From: Bradyrhizobium tropiciagri
GTDB taxonomy: Bacteria; Pseudomonadota; Alphaproteobacteria; Rhizobiales; Xanthobacteraceae
NCBI RefSeq assembly: GCF_018130545.1
Contig: NZ_JAFCKF010000001.1
Coordinates: forward strand, 248,001 to 312,000
Direction: 5' to 3'
DNA: 64,000 nt
The stretch's first letter is position 1. Every line of letters begins with the position of its first letter. Positions 43,973-53,626 of the stretch are shown one piece after another. Under the pieces are notes generated by a model. It was not told where the DNA came from. It saw only the letters and a list, made by a program, of their open reading frames with translations, and searched no databases. The position numbers and the translations under genes are program-made.

Positions 43973-44956
43973 ATGAGCACCGGCTTTACCGTTATCCGCG
44001 ACAACACTCCCGAAAGCGCCATCCCGAAGGGCGCCGTGGTCGCGATGGGAAATTTCGACGGCGTCCATCTCGGCCACCGCGCCGTGATCGGCGCGGCGCT
44101 GGCGATGGGCGGAGCGCGCGGCGTGCCCGCGCTCGCGGTGACCTTCGAGCCGCATCCGCGCAGCTTCTTCAGCCCGAACACCCCGCAATTCCGTCTTACG
44201 GACGAGACCAACAAGCTGCGGCTGCTCGCGGCCACCGGGCTCGCCGGTGCCGTGGTCATGACCTTCGACAAGGCGCGTGCCGGGACCACGGCACAGGATT
44301 TCATTCACCATGATCTGATCGCACGGCTCGGCATCAGCGGCATTGCCGTCGGCTACGACTTCCATTTCGGCAAGGGCCGGGTCGGCTCGCCAAGCCTGCT
44401 CGTCAGCGAAGCGCCGCGGCTCGGCATCGAGGTTGATGTGCAGGCGCATGTCGACATCGAGGAGCGCCCGGTCTCCTCCAGCGCCATCCGCATGGCACTC
44501 GCCGAAGGCCAGGTCACCGATGCCACCACGATGCTGGGCGGACCGTGGTTCGTCACCGGCAAGGTGATCCATGGCGAGAAGCGCGGCCGCGACCTCGGCT
44601 ACCCCACCGCCAATATCCGCCTCGACAAGCATTGCGGCCTGAAGCACGGCATCTATGCGGTGCGGGTCGGCAAGGCCGGAGAGAACGACAAAATGCGGTT
44701 CGACGGCGTCGCCAGCTTCGGACGCCGCCCGACCTTCGACAATGGCGCGCCGCTGCTCGAAGTGTTCCTGTTCGACTTCAAGGGCGATCTCTACGACACG
44801 GTCCTTGATGTCGCATTCATCAGTTTCATTCGCGAAGAGCTGAAATTCGACACCATCGAGGCGTTGATACGCCAGATGGATGACGACAGCGCGAAGGCGC
44901 GCGCGGCATTGGCCGCAGCGCCGGACGCGTTCCCGCAGCTCGGAGTGATTGGTTGA
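43973..44956 (+). CDS. ribF: Bifunctional riboflavin kinase/FAD synthetase
   Basis: 327 residues. The N-terminal nucleotidyltransferase has AMGNFDGVHLGHRAVIGAA, the H-x-G-H-type motif, and the middle FHFGKGRVGS and VSSSAIRMALAEGQV. The C-terminal riboflavin kinase has GEKRGRDLGYPTANIRL and ASFGRRPTFDNGAPLLEVFLFDF. It converts riboflavin to FMN and then to FAD. Its stop overlaps the next gene by 4 bases. The pathway gene ribH is at 18368. Confidence 0.95.
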   Translation: MSTGFTVIRDNTPESAIPKGAVVAMGNFDGVHLGHRAVIGAALAMGGARGVPALAVTFEPHPRSFFSPNTPQFRLTDETNKLRLLAATGLAGAVVMTFDKARAGTTAQDFIHHDLIARLGISGIAVGYDFHFGKGRVGSPSLLVSEAPRLGIEVDVQAHVDIEERPVSSSAIRMALAEGQVTDATTMLGGPWFVTGKVIHGEKRGRDLGYPTANIRLDKHCGLKHGIYAVRVGKAGENDKMRFDGVASFGRRPTFDNGAPLLEVFLFDFKGDLYDTVLDVAFISFIREELKFDTIEALIRQMDDDSAKARAALAAAPDAFPQLGVIG

Positions 44957-45501
44957 AGACAGAGAAAGAGAAAATGCTGGCGGGCGAGCTGTATCGCCCG
45001 GATGCGGAGCTTGCCGCCGATCATACCGCTGCAGAACAATGGATGGCCCGCTACAATGCGTCGGGCGCATCCTCGGCGGCCGAACTGCACGCACTGCTCT
45101 CGGAGCGCTTCGCGGGGGTCGGCAAGGACGCCGTGATCCGCCCGCCGTTCTTCTGCGACTACGGCAGCAACATCAGCCTCGGCGACGGCGTGTTCCTCAA
45201 TTTCAACTGCGTGATCCTCGACGTCGTCGCGGTCGCGATCGGCGATCGCACCCAGATCGGGCCCGCGGTGCAGATCTATACCGCGGACCATCCGCGCGAT
45301 GCCGAAACCCGGCGCGCCGGACTGGAATTCGGCCGCCCGATCCGGATCGGCAGCGACGTCTGGATCGGCGGCGGTGCCATCATCCTGCCCGGCGTCACCA
45401 TCGGCGATGGCGCCCTGGTCGGGGCCGGCAGCGTGGTGACGCGGGACGTCGCCCCCGGGACGATCGTGGCCGGAAATCCGGCCCGGCGGCGGCCGGCTTA
45501 G
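44953..45501 (+). CDS. Sugar O-acetyltransferase, maltose acetyltransferase family
   Basis: 182 residues starting at TTG, which overlaps the ribF stop (TTGA). This start is chosen because it restores the conserved family opening (MKTEKEKMLAGELYRPDAEL) and has GGAG 7 bases ahead. An ATG at 44974 would remove it. The C-terminal part is a left-handed hexapeptide-repeat helix (GDGVFLNFNCVIL, IGDRTQIGPAVQIY, IGSDVWIGGGAIILPGVTIG) with the active His in TADHP. The acceptor sugar is unknown. It ends before an A-type repeat. Confidence 0.9.
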   Translation: MKTEKEKMLAGELYRPDAELAADHTAAEQWMARYNASGASSAAELHALLSERFAGVGKDAVIRPPFFCDYGSNISLGDGVFLNFNCVILDVVAVAIGDRTQIGPAVQIYTADHPRDAETRRAGLEFGRPIRIGSDVWIGGGAIILPGVTIGDGALVGAGSVVTRDVAPGTIVAGNPARRRPA

Positions 45502-45875
45502 TCTCCCCACCTCCGTCGTCCTGGCGAAAGCCAGGACCCATTACCACTGAATTTGGTCGGGAGCGGGATGGTGGCCCCAGCATCGCAACAAACATGCCCT
45601 TGGGGTAATGGGTCCTGGCTTTCGCCAGGACGACGCTGAATGTCTTGTGCGCCTGGTGGGCGGCGGCTCCCTCGGACAGCCCGCGGGGCAATCGGGGGCT
45701 TTGCGATTTCCCCGCTTGGCTGCTATGGAAACCCCATGTTTTCGCGGCGCATCATACGGATTAGCGGCCCGGCTTCCGCCTGAGCCTGAAGGCTCGGCGC
45801 AAGACCGGGACTTTCGCCGTTTTCACCCGCGATTGATCGCGTATCCGCGCCCGCACCTGCCAAATCAGAGCTTTC
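45502..45875. other. Intergenic region before ileS
   Basis: Holds the A3 repeat (45515-45634) and then the 240-base leader of ileS. In the leader, GCCTGAGCC and GGCTCGGC near 45779-45798 form a small hairpin. No T-box landmark was seen, and no small gene. A ribosome-binding site for ileS is not evident; the start is defined by the family N-terminus. Confidence 0.5.
45515..45634. repeat. Dispersed palindromic element, copy A3
   Basis: Outer arms GTCGTCCTGGC (45515-45525) and GCCAGGACGAC (ending 45634) are perfect complements, and each forms its own hairpin with a short loop. CCATTACC on the left and GGTAATGG on the right pair with each other. The core includes GGTGGCCCCAGC, as in A1. It is the best preserved symmetric copy in the window. 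Confidence 0.88.
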
Positions 45876-48875
45876 ATGTCCGACAAGCCGCAAAAGACCG
45901 ACGCTAACGACTATTCCAAGACCCTTTACCTGCCGCAGACGGAATTCCCGATGCGCGCCGGCTTGCCCCAGCGCGAGCCGGAAATCCTGAAATACTGGAA
46001 CGACATCGGCCTCTACGACAAGCTCCGCCGGGAAGCCGAGGGCCGCGCCAAATTCGTGCTGCATGACGGCCCCCCTTACGCCAATGGCAACATCCATATC
46101 GGCCACGCGCTGAACAAGATCCTCAAGGACGTCGTGACCAAGAGCCAGCAGATGCTCGGCTTCGACTCCAACTACGTGCCGGGCTGGGACTGCCACGGCC
46201 TGCCGATCGAATGGAAGATCGAGGAGGAGAACTACCGCTCCAAGGGCAAGCAGAAGCCCGACTTCCGCGACTCCGCCGCGATGGTCGCGTTCCGCAGGGA
46301 ATGCCGCGCCTATGCGACGCACTGGATCAACGTGCAGCGCGAGGAGTTCAAGCGGCTCGGCATCATCGGCGACTGGGACCACCCCTACCAGACGATGAGC
46401 TATCCGGCCGAGGCGCAGATCGCCCGCGAGCTGATGAAGTTCGCCGCCAACGGCACGCTGTATCGCGGCTCCAAGCCGGTGATGTGGAGCGTGGTCGAGA
46501 AGACCGCGCTCGCCGAAGCCGAGGTCGAATACGAGGATTACACCTCCGACATGGTGTGGGTGAAATTCCCGGTCACCTCGCCGGCGCATGGCGCGCTCGC
46601 CAATGCCTCGGTGGTGATTTGGACCACCACGCCGTGGACGCTGCCCGGCAACCGGGCCATCTCGTTCTCACCGAAGATCGCCTACGGCCTTTACAAGGTG
46701 ACGGATGCGCCCGCGGACAATTGGGCCAAGACCGGCGATCTCCTGATCCTGGCCGATGCGCTCGCCGACGAGGTGTTCAAGCAGGCGCGCGTGACGTCCT
46801 ATGAGAAGGTCCGGGATATCCCCGGCGACACGCTGGATGCGGTGGAATGCGCCCATCCGCTGCGCGGCTTCGGCGGCGGCTACGAATTCACCGTGCCGCT
46901 GCTCGACGGCGAGCATGTCACCGACGACACCGGCACCGGCTTCGTGCACACCGCACCGAGCCACGGCCGCGAGGACTTCGACGTCTGGACGGCCAACACC
47001 CGCGAGCTCGATGCGCGCGGCATCTCGACGGCGATCCCCTACACGGTCGACGAGAACGGCGCCTACACCGCGCAGGCGCCGGGCTTCACGGGCAAGCGCG
47101 TGCTCAACGACAAGGGCGAGAAGGGCGACGCCAACGAGGCCGTGATCAAGGCGCTGATCGAGGCCGGCAAGCTGCTGGCACGTGGCCGGCTCAAGCACCA
47201 ATATCCGCATTCCTGGCGCTCCAAGAAGCCGGTGATCTTCCGCAACACGCCGCAATGGTTCATCGCGATGGACAAGCCCATCGCGGAGAACGGCCATGCC
47301 AAGAAGGGCGACACGCTGCGCGCCCGCGCGCTGCACGCGATCTCGGTCACGCAATGGGTGCCGCCGGCCGGCGAGAACCGCATCAACGGCATGATCGCCA
47401 ACCGCCCGGACTGGGTGATCTCGCGGCAGCGCGCCTGGGGCGTGCCGATCGCGGTGTTCGTGCGCGAGAACGCTGACGGCTCGGCCGAGATCCTGCAGGA
47501 CGAGGTCGTCAACCAGCGCATCACCGAGGCGTTCATGGAGGAAGGCGCCGACGCCTGGTACATGGACGGCGCCCGTGAGCGCTTCCTCGGAAGCCGCGCG
47601 TCGGAGAACTGGAAGAAGGTCGACGACATCTGCGACGTCTGGTTCGATTCCGGCTCCACCCACGCCTTCGTGCTGGAAGACCGCCAGAACTTCCCGCAGC
47701 TCGGCAACATCGTCCGCAAGATCGACGGCGGCAACGACACCGTGATGTATCTCGAAGGCTCTGACCAGCATCGCGGCTGGTTCCACTCGTCGCTGCTGGA
47801 AAGCGCCGGCACGCGTGGCCGCGCGCCGTATGACATCGTGCTGACCCACGGCTTCACACTCGACGAGAACGGCCGCAAGATGTCGAAGTCGCTCGGCAAC
47901 ACGGTCGAGCCGCAGAAGGTGATCAAGGATTCGGGCGCGGATATCCTGCGGCTGTGGGTCTGCGCCACTGACTATGCCGACGACCAGCGCATCGGCCCGG
48001 AGATCCTGAAGAACACCATCGAGACCTATCGAAAGCTGCGCAACTCGATCCGCTGGATGCTCGGCACGCTGCATCACTTCAAGCCGACCGAGAAGGTCGG
48101 CTTTGCCGAGATGCCCGAGCTCGAGCGGCTGATGCTGCACGAACTGGCCGGCCATGCCGAGACCATCCGTCAGGCCTATGCCGCGTTCGACTACAAGACC
48201 GTGGTCGCAAGCCTCGCGGCCTTCATGAACTCCGAGCTGTCGGCGTTCTACTTCGACATCCGCAAGGACACGCTGTATTGCGATCCGCCGTCCTCGGTGG
48301 CGCGCAAGGCGGCGCTGACCACGATCGACCTGCTCTGCGACGCGATCCTGAAATGGCTGGCGCCGATCATGAGCTTCACGTCAGACGAAGCCTGGCGGAT
48401 GTACCGGCCGAATGCCGAGCCCTCGGTGCACCTCACGCTGTTCCCCGAAGGTCTCGAGCAATTCCGCGACGACGCGCTCGCCGCGAAATGGGAGACCATC
48501 CGCAACGTCCGCCGCGTCGTCACCGGCGCGCTGGAGCTCGAACGCGCCGCCAAGCGAATCGGCTCGTCGCTCGAGGCCTCGCCGGTGATCTACGTCGCCG
48601 ACCGCGAGATGCTGGCCACGCTGTTCGACATCGACCTCGCCGAGGTCTGCATCACCTCGAACTACGAGGTGCGCGAGGGCGAGGCGCCAGCGAACGCCTT
48701 CCGCCTCGATGCGGTGCCGGGCGTTGCCGTGGTGGTCGAGAAGGCGGTCGGCACCAAATGCGCGCGCTCGTGGAAGATCCTGCCGACGGTCGGCGAGGAT
48801 CCCGAGTATCCCGACGTCTCGCCGCGCGACGCGCAAGCGCTGCGCGAATGGAAGGCGCTGGGGGGCACGGCCTAG
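45876..48875 (+). CDS. ileS: Isoleucine--tRNA ligase
   Basis: 999 residues, a class I synthetase of the long type. HIGH is in [17 protein letters not shown] near residue 70; KMSKS is in [19 protein letters not shown] near residue 670. The editing domain has [15 protein letters not shown] and [16 protein letters not shown]. The C-terminal part (from about 760) is the anticodon-binding helix bundle; a zinc finger is not seen. It charges tRNA-Ile. The upstream gap contains an A-type repeat, and the downstream gap contains another. Confidence 0.96.
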   Translation: MSDKPQKTDANDYSKTLYLPQTEFPMRAGLPQREPEILKYWNDIGLYDKLRREAEGRAKFVLHDGPPYANGNIHIGHALNKILKDVVTKSQQMLGFDSNYVPGWDCHGLPIEWKIEEENYRSKGKQKPDFRDSAAMVAFRRECRAYATHWINVQREEFKRLGIIGDWDHPYQTMSYPAEAQIARELMKFAANGTLYRGSKPVMWSVVEKTALAEAEVEYEDYTSDMVWVKFPVTSPAHGALANASVVIWTTTPWTLPGNRAISFSPKIAYGLYKVTDAPADNWAKTGDLLILADALADEVFKQARVTSYEKVRDIPGDTLDAVECAHPLRGFGGGYEFTVPLLDGEHVTDDTGTGFVHTAPSHGREDFDVWTANTRELDARGISTAIPYTVDENGAYTAQAPGFTGKRVLNDKGEKGDANEAVIKALIEAGKLLARGRLKHQYPHSWRSKKPVIFRNTPQWFIAMDKPIAENGHAKKGDTLRARALHAISVTQWVPPAGENRINGMIANRPDWVISRQRAWGVPIAVFVRENADGSAEILQDEVVNQRITEAFMEEGADAWYMDGARERFLGSRASENWKKVDDICDVWFDSGSTHAFVLEDRQNFPQLGNIVRKIDGGNDTVMYLEGSDQHRGWFHSSLLESAGTRGRAPYDIVLTHGFTLDENGRKMSKSLGNTVEPQKVIKDSGADILRLWVCATDYADDQRIGPEILKNTIETYRKLRNSIRWMLGTLHHFKPTEKVGFAEMPELERLMLHELAGHAETIRQAYAAFDYKTVVASLAAFMNSELSAFYFDIRKDTLYCDPPSSVARKAALTTIDLLCDAILKWLAPIMSFTSDEAWRMYRPNAEPSVHLTLFPEGLEQFRDDALAAKWETIRNVRRVVTGALELERAAKRIGSSLEASPVIYVADREMLATLFDIDLAEVCITSNYEVREGEAPANAFRLDAVPGVAVVVEKAVGTKCARSWKILPTVGEDPEYPDVSPRDAQALREWKALGGTA

Positions 48876-48877
48876 CC

Positions 48878-49019
48878 GTCGTCCCTGCCTAGTGCGCAAT
48901 TGCGCGCGGGAGCAGGAACCCATAACCACCGCTGTCTAGAATGGACTGAGGTTGATGACTCCGAGTCATTCAAACAATACCCGGCACGGCGTATGGGTCC
49001 CGGCCTTCGCCGGGACGAT
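48878..49019. repeat. Dispersed palindromic element, copy A4, with foreign core
   Basis: The left arm GTCGTCCCTGC (48878) carries the nested TGCGCAATTGCGCG module in its loop (48893-48906), then CCATAACCACC. The right arm ends CCGGGACGAT (49019). The core differs from the other copies and contains ATGACTCCGAGTCAT (48955-48969), an own palindrome. It separates ileS from lspA and reaches to 19 bases before the lspA start. Confidence 0.8.
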
Positions 49020-49037
49020 ACCTTTGGTGGAACTCCG

Positions 49038-49535
49038 ATGAATTCCCCCGTTCGCGCCGGTGTGCTGGCGGCGGTCATCACCTTGATCGCCGACCAGGCC
49101 TCCAAGCTCTGGCTGCTCCATATCCTGGACATCGTGCATCGCGCCCCGGTGCGGGTGACGCCGTTCTTCGACCTGGTGCTGGCCTGGAATCCCGGCATCA
49201 GCTTTGGCTGGTTCCAGAGCGAGACCCCGTCCGCCCAGATCCTGCTGATGGTGATCAAGGCCGCTGCCGTGGTCGCACTGGCGATCTGGATGGCCCGGTC
49301 GCGGACCTGGCTTGCGACAGTTTCGCTCGGCCTGATCATCGGCGGTGCCATCGGCAACGGTATCGACCGCTTCGCCTATGGCGCGGTGGTCGATTTTGCC
49401 CTGTTTCACGTCGAGATCGGTGGAAAAACCTTCAATTGGTACATCTTCAACCTCGCCGACGTGGCGATCGTTGCTGGTGTGGCCGCCCTACTGTATGATT
49501 CCGTGATGGGGACCCCCGCCGTAAAAGCGCCCTGA
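49038..49535 (+). CDS. lspA: Lipoprotein signal peptidase (signal peptidase II)
   Basis: 165 residues from the ATG at 49038, with GGTGGA ahead; open frame upstream belongs to repeat A4. It cleaves the signal peptide of lipidated prolipoproteins in the inner membrane. The catalytic aspartates are in GGAIGNGIDRFAYGAVVDF and FNLADVAIVAGV; WNPGISFGWF is also a family motif. Four membrane helices are predicted. It acts directly after Lgt. The next gene, an exported protein of unknown function, is 100 bases downstream. Confidence 0.95.
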   Translation: MNSPVRAGVLAAVITLIADQASKLWLLHILDIVHRAPVRVTPFFDLVLAWNPGISFGWFQSETPSAQILLMVIKAAAVVALAIWMARSRTWLATVSLGLIIGGAIGNGIDRFAYGAVVDFALFHVEIGGKTFNWYIFNLADVAIVAGVAALLYDSVMGTPAVKAP

Positions 49536-49635
49536 TCCCGGCCGATATCAGCCGGTCGGCGGTTGACCTGCACCCAGCGGAACTGCGCGCTAAGCCAGTG
49601 ATCGCCTTGGCGAATTTTGAGATGGGAATAGCGCG

Positions 49636-50367
49636 ATGCGCAACACCAAAACCCGCGGTTACCTGATCGAGACGTCCCGGCTGCCGCTGATGCGCGGCCT
49701 GCGACTGGCGTTCGTCGCGGCCGGGATCGGCCTGGTCATGACGGCAGGCCCCGTGCGCGCCGGCGACGATGACGATGACGGCGATGACGGACTGACCTTC
49801 GAAGAGCGGATCGTCGACAATCTGATGACCGGGCTTGGCGCCAAGAGCGCGGCCAGCAAGGGCATCGACTATCGCGAACGTTCACCGCTGGTCGTGCCGC
49901 CGAAGCTCGATCTGCCGCCGCCCTCCTCGGCCGCCCAGGTCAACGCGCCGAACTGGCCGAAGGACCCCGATATCGCCGCGCGCAAGGCTGCGATCGCGGC
50001 GCGTAAGAAGGAAGTGAAGAAGGAGCCGTGGCAGTCGGCGGTGGCGTTGACGCCGGCCGAGATCGAGGCTGGCCGCAAGCAGCAGACGGCCACCGACGGC
50101 CGCAAGGAACCGGTCGAGCCCGGCGTGACCACCAATCCGTCGCTGATGCCGAGCCAGCTCGGTTACACCGGCGGCCTGCTCGGCGTGTTCAAGGGCAACA
50201 GCAGCGAGTCCAAGCCGTTCAAGGGCGAGCCGACGCGCGAATCCCTGACCGAGCCGCCGCCCGGCTATCAGACGCCGTCGTCAGGCTTCGCCTATGGCAC
50301 CGGACCGATGATGCCGAAGGGGAAAGAAGGCCAATACGACGTCATGACCGGAAAGCCGCTCGAGTGA
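49636..50367 (+). CDS. Exported protein of unknown function with acidic stretch
   Basis: 243 residues. The signal peptide has an unusually long n-region (21 residues) and a core FVAAGIGLVMTAGPVRA, followed at the mature N-terminus by DDDDDGDDGLTFEERI. The rest has Pro-rich, low-complexity segments (PPKLDLPPPSSAAQVNAPNWP; RKAAIAARKKEVKKEPW) and a Gly-rich end. No known domain was recognised. It stands between lspA and the M16 peptidase pair; a link to the cell envelope is an inference from location. Confidence 0.75.
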   Translation: MRNTKTRGYLIETSRLPLMRGLRLAFVAAGIGLVMTAGPVRAGDDDDDGDDGLTFEERIVDNLMTGLGAKSAASKGIDYRERSPLVVPPKLDLPPPSSAAQVNAPNWPKDPDIAARKAAIAARKKEVKKEPWQSAVALTPAEIEAGRKQQTATDGRKEPVEPGVTTNPSLMPSQLGYTGGLLGVFKGNSSESKPFKGEPTRESLTEPPPGYQTPSSGFAYGTGPMMPKGKEGQYDVMTGKPLE

Positions 50368-50519
50368 TTGCCCGGCCTGCTTCGGCGGAGCCTGACATGA
50401 GCAAAGCTTAATGCGAGGGGACGGCGCTTTCTCCGCTTCGTGACAACGGGCACGGGCACGACCGTGTACGATGGCCTGCTTTCGCCCCCCGGCCGTGCGT
50501 CCGGGCTTTCACAAGGATC

Positions 50520-51911
50520 ATGATGCGCTCTCGCCGATCGATTGCCCTGTTCGCTGCCGCATTTGTTTCAACACTCCCGCTGTCGGGCGCCGGCCTCCGC
50601 GCCCAGACCACCGTCACCTCGGAACGCCCCGCCAGCTTCACACTCGACAACGGCCTGCAGGTCGTGGTGATCCCCGATCACCGCACGCCGGTCGTGACGC
50701 AGATGATCTGGTACAAGGTCGGCTCGGCCGACGAGACGCCGGGCAAATCGGGCCTCGCCCACTTCCTCGAGCATCTGATGTTCAAGGGCACCGCCAAGCA
50801 TCCGGCCGGCGAGTTCTCGCAGACCGTGCTGCGCGTCGGCGGCAACGAGAACGCCTTCACCTCGACCGACTACACCGGCTACTTCCAGCGCGTGCCGCGC
50901 GAGCAGCTGCCCACCATGATGGAGTTCGAGGCCGACCGCATGACCGGCCTGATCCTCAAGGACGAGAACGTGCTGCCCGAGCGCGACGTGGTGCTCGAAG
51001 AATACAACATGCGGGTCGCCAACAACCCGGATGCGCGGCTCACCGAGCAGATCATGGCCGCGCTCTATCTCAACCATCCCTATGGCCGGCCGGTGATCGG
51101 CTGGCACCAGGAGATCGAGAAGCTCGATCGCGAGGACGCGCTCGCCTTCTATCGCCGCTTCTACGCGCCGAACAACGCGATCCTGGTGATCGCCGGCGAC
51201 GTCGACGTCAAGGATATCCGCCCGCTGGTCGAGAAGAATTTCGGTCCGATCCCGGCGCAGAAGGCGATTGCCGAGAAGCGCGTCCGGCCGCAGGAGCCGA
51301 CGCCGGCTGCGCCGCGCACCGTGACGCTGTCGGATCCGCGCGTCGAGCAGCCGAGCCTGCGCCGCTATTACCTGGTGCCCTCGGCAACGACGGCGGCAGC
51401 CGGCGAGAGCCAGGCGCTCGATGTGCTCGCGCAATTGATGGGCGGCGGTGCCAACTCCTACCTCTATCGCACGCTGGTGATCGACAAGGGCCTCGCGATC
51501 TCGGCCGGCGCGGGCTACCAGGGCACCGCGCTCGATCCATCGCAATTCTCGATCTCGGTGACGCCGAAGCCGGGCGTCGAGTTCGCGCAGATCGAGGACG
51601 CGGTCGACAAGGTGATCGCCGATTTGGCGCAGAACCCCGCACGCGCCGAGGACCTCGAACGGGTCAAGACCCAGCTGATTGCGGAAGCGATCTACGCCCA
51701 GGACAACCAGGCGACGCTGGCGCGCTGGTATGGCGGCGCGCTGACCACCGGGCTCAGCATCGACGACATCAGGAACTGGCCGGACCGGATTCGCGCCGTC
51801 ACCGCCGATCAGGTGCGCGCCGCTGCCGCCACCTGGCTCGACAAGAAGCGGTCGGTGACCGGCTATCTGATCAAGGATACTGCGCCGAAACGCGAGGAGA
51901 AGCGCTCGTGA
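50520..51911 (+). CDS. M16 family zinc metallopeptidase (catalytic partner)
   Basis: 463 residues. A signal peptide-like start (RSRRSIALFAAAFVSTLPLSGAGLRA) precedes the inverted zinc motif HxxEH in LAHFLEHLMFKGTAKHP near residue 80. The downstream zinc-binding Glu would lie in NVLPERDVVLEEYNMR. The N-terminal (to about 240) and C-terminal halves are the two roughly homologous lobes of an M16 subunit. It overlaps the next M16 gene by 4 bases. As in the two-subunit M16 enzyme of Sphingomonas, this looks like the active member of a heterodimer. The start could be the second Met (50523). Confidence 0.93.
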   Translation: MMRSRRSIALFAAAFVSTLPLSGAGLRAQTTVTSERPASFTLDNGLQVVVIPDHRTPVVTQMIWYKVGSADETPGKSGLAHFLEHLMFKGTAKHPAGEFSQTVLRVGGNENAFTSTDYTGYFQRVPREQLPTMMEFEADRMTGLILKDENVLPERDVVLEEYNMRVANNPDARLTEQIMAALYLNHPYGRPVIGWHQEIEKLDREDALAFYRRFYAPNNAILVIAGDVDVKDIRPLVEKNFGPIPAQKAIAEKRVRPQEPTPAAPRTVTLSDPRVEQPSLRRYYLVPSATTAAAGESQALDVLAQLMGGGANSYLYRTLVIDKGLAISAGAGYQGTALDPSQFSISVTPKPGVEFAQIEDAVDKVIADLAQNPARAEDLERVKTQLIAEAIYAQDNQATLARWYGGALTTGLSIDDIRNWPDRIRAVTADQVRAAAATWLDKKRSVTGYLIKDTAPKREEKRS

Positions 51912-53275
51912 CCTATTCCCTCACCCGCCGTGCGGCGCTGATCGCGAGCGCCAGCGCCGCGCTGCTGGCGCTGACATCGGCCCCCTCGCAGGCCGCGGCC
52001 AAGATCCAGCGGCTGGTCTCGCCCGGCGGCATCGAGGCGTGGTTCGTGCAGGATGCGACCGTGCCGCTGATCGCGATGGAATATTCCTTCAGCGGCGGCG
52101 CCAGCCAGGATCCACCCGGCAAGCCCGGCGTCGGCAATCTGGTCGCCGACCTGCTCGACGAGGGCTCCGGCGATCTCGATTCCAAGACCTATCATGAGCG
52201 GCTCGAGCGCCGCGCCATCGAGCTCAGCTTCCAGTCGAACCGCGATCAATTCCGCGGCTCGCTGCGCATGCTCAAGGACAACAAGGACGAAGCCTACGAT
52301 TTGCTGCGGATGGCGCTGAGCTCGCCGCACTTCGAGCCGAAGGACGTCGAACGGATCCGCGCCCAGGTGATCTCGAACCTGCGCCGCGAATCGACCAATC
52401 CGTCCTCGCTGGCCGGCCGCAAGTTCCTCGAGCTCGCATTCGGCGATCATCCCTATGCCCGGACGGCGACCGGCACGCTGGAAAGCGTGCCGACCATCGA
52501 GATATCGGACCTGAAGGACTATACCCGCCGCATCATCGCCAGGGACACGCTGCGCATCGCCGTGGTCGGCGACGTCGATCCCGATACGCTCGGCAAGCTG
52601 TTGGACAAGACCTTCGGCGGCCTGCCGGCGAAGGCTGAGCTGACACCGATTGCCGACGTCGTGGTCACCAAGCCGCCGCAACGCGCCTTCATCCCGCTCG
52701 ACGTGCCGCAGACCGTCGTCACCTTCGGCGGGCCCGGGATCAACCGGCACGACCCGGACTTCATGGCGGCCTATGTGGTGAACCACATTCTCGGCGGCGG
52801 CGGACTGTCGTCGCGGCTCTACAAGGAAGTGCGCGAGAAGCGCGGGCTGGCCTATTCGGTGTACGAAGCGCTGGTCTGGATGGACCACTCCGCGCTGTTC
52901 ATCGGCAACACCGGCACCCGCGCCGACCGCGCCGGCGAGACCGTCGATGCGATCGATGCGGAAGTCCGCCGGATTGCCGAGCAGGGCCCGACGCAGCAGG
53001 AGCTCGACGAGGCGAAGTCCTATCTGAAGGGCTCGCAGATGCTGGCGCTCGACACCTCCTCGAAGCTCGCACAGGCGATGCTGCAATATCAGCTCGACAA
53101 GCTGCCGATCGATTACATCGAGAAGCGCAGCGCCATCGTCGATGCGGTGACGCTCGACGATGTCAAGCGGGTGTCCAAGAAGCTCTGGGGCGACGGTCTG
53201 CTCACCGTGATCGTCGGCCGCGCCCCGCAAGCCGCCGCGCAACCGGCGTCGGCACCGCCGAAGGCGGCCAACTAA
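51908..53275 (+). CDS. M16 family peptidase-like protein without zinc motif (non-catalytic partner)
   Basis: 455 residues from a GTG overlapping the previous stop (GTGA). A twin-Arg-like or Sec signal (LTRRAALIASASAALLALTSAPSQAAA) is present. The fold is that of M16, with the arginine-tyrosine pair in GGGLSSRLYKEVREKRGLAYSVYE, but the HxxEH position reads NLVADLLDEG, so zinc binding is lost. In M16 heterodimers the partner supplies the R/Y pair used for substrate binding. Together with the 50520 gene it forms one enzyme, probably in the periplasm. Confidence 0.92.
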   Translation: MTYSLTRRAALIASASAALLALTSAPSQAAAKIQRLVSPGGIEAWFVQDATVPLIAMEYSFSGGASQDPPGKPGVGNLVADLLDEGSGDLDSKTYHERLERRAIELSFQSNRDQFRGSLRMLKDNKDEAYDLLRMALSSPHFEPKDVERIRAQVISNLRRESTNPSSLAGRKFLELAFGDHPYARTATGTLESVPTIEISDLKDYTRRIIARDTLRIAVVGDVDPDTLGKLLDKTFGGLPAKAELTPIADVVVTKPPQRAFIPLDVPQTVVTFGGPGINRHDPDFMAAYVVNHILGGGGLSSRLYKEVREKRGLAYSVYEALVWMDHSALFIGNTGTRADRAGETVDAIDAEVRRIAEQGPTQQELDEAKSYLKGSQMLALDTSSKLAQAMLQYQLDKLPIDYIEKRSAIVDAVTLDDVKRVSKKLWGDGLLTVIVGRAPQAAAQPASAPPKAAN

Positions 53276-53626
53276 CGCGCCCTCGGCGCGCGCCACTTCC
53301 TTCACACCATCGTTGTGGCCACCCCTCTCCCCCAACCCTCCCCCGCAAGGGGGGAGGGAGCCTAAGAGGCGTGCTCACCTCACGGCGTGTCACAACTGGC
53401 ACGGATGCTTCGATTGGCGCGATGCTTCGATTTGGCTAGCGCTTCGATCGTCAGGAACGCACCGGCGGAGGGCTCCCTCCCCCCGTGCGGGGGAGGGTTG
53501 GGGAGAGGGGTGGCCGCACACTCCGGCCACCGACGTAATCAACGCTGTGTCCACGCAGCCCAAGCACGCCCAGCACAAACCCGCTATCCTGCGGCCTGCC
53601 GATTCTTCCCTCCACCGGGTGACGTC
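53276..53626. other. Intergenic region with inverted C-type repeats
   Basis: Between the M16 pair and arfB. The two copies of repeat family C (53315-53362 and 53471-53516) face each other and enclose 108 bases that hold no gene. The frame of arfB is open through this region but its translation there is repeat-derived. No promoter sequence was distinct. Confidence 0.5.
53315..53516. repeat. Inverted pair of repeat family C
   Basis: The left copy (53315-53362) reads GTGGCCACCCCTCTCCCCCA, then CCCTCCCCCGCAAGGGGGGA, with GGGAGCC at its end. The right copy (53471-53516) is its near reverse complement (GGCTCCCTCCCCCC, then CGGGGGAGGGTTGGGGAGAG). Each copy has an internal hairpin around CCCCCGCAAGGGGG or its variant. 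The pair could fold into a long stem of about 46 bp with 108 bases in the loop. Confidence 0.85.

Noticed and set aside
45640-45875. T-box riboswitch in front of ileS
   Set aside because: No T-box bulge word (TGGNACC-type) or specifier stem was seen, and T-boxes are not expected in this group.
50471-51907. Open frame continuing upstream of the second M16 gene
   Set aside because: The translation there is Arg-rich and shadows the first M16 gene; the GTG at 51908 with a 4-base overlap is the natural start.
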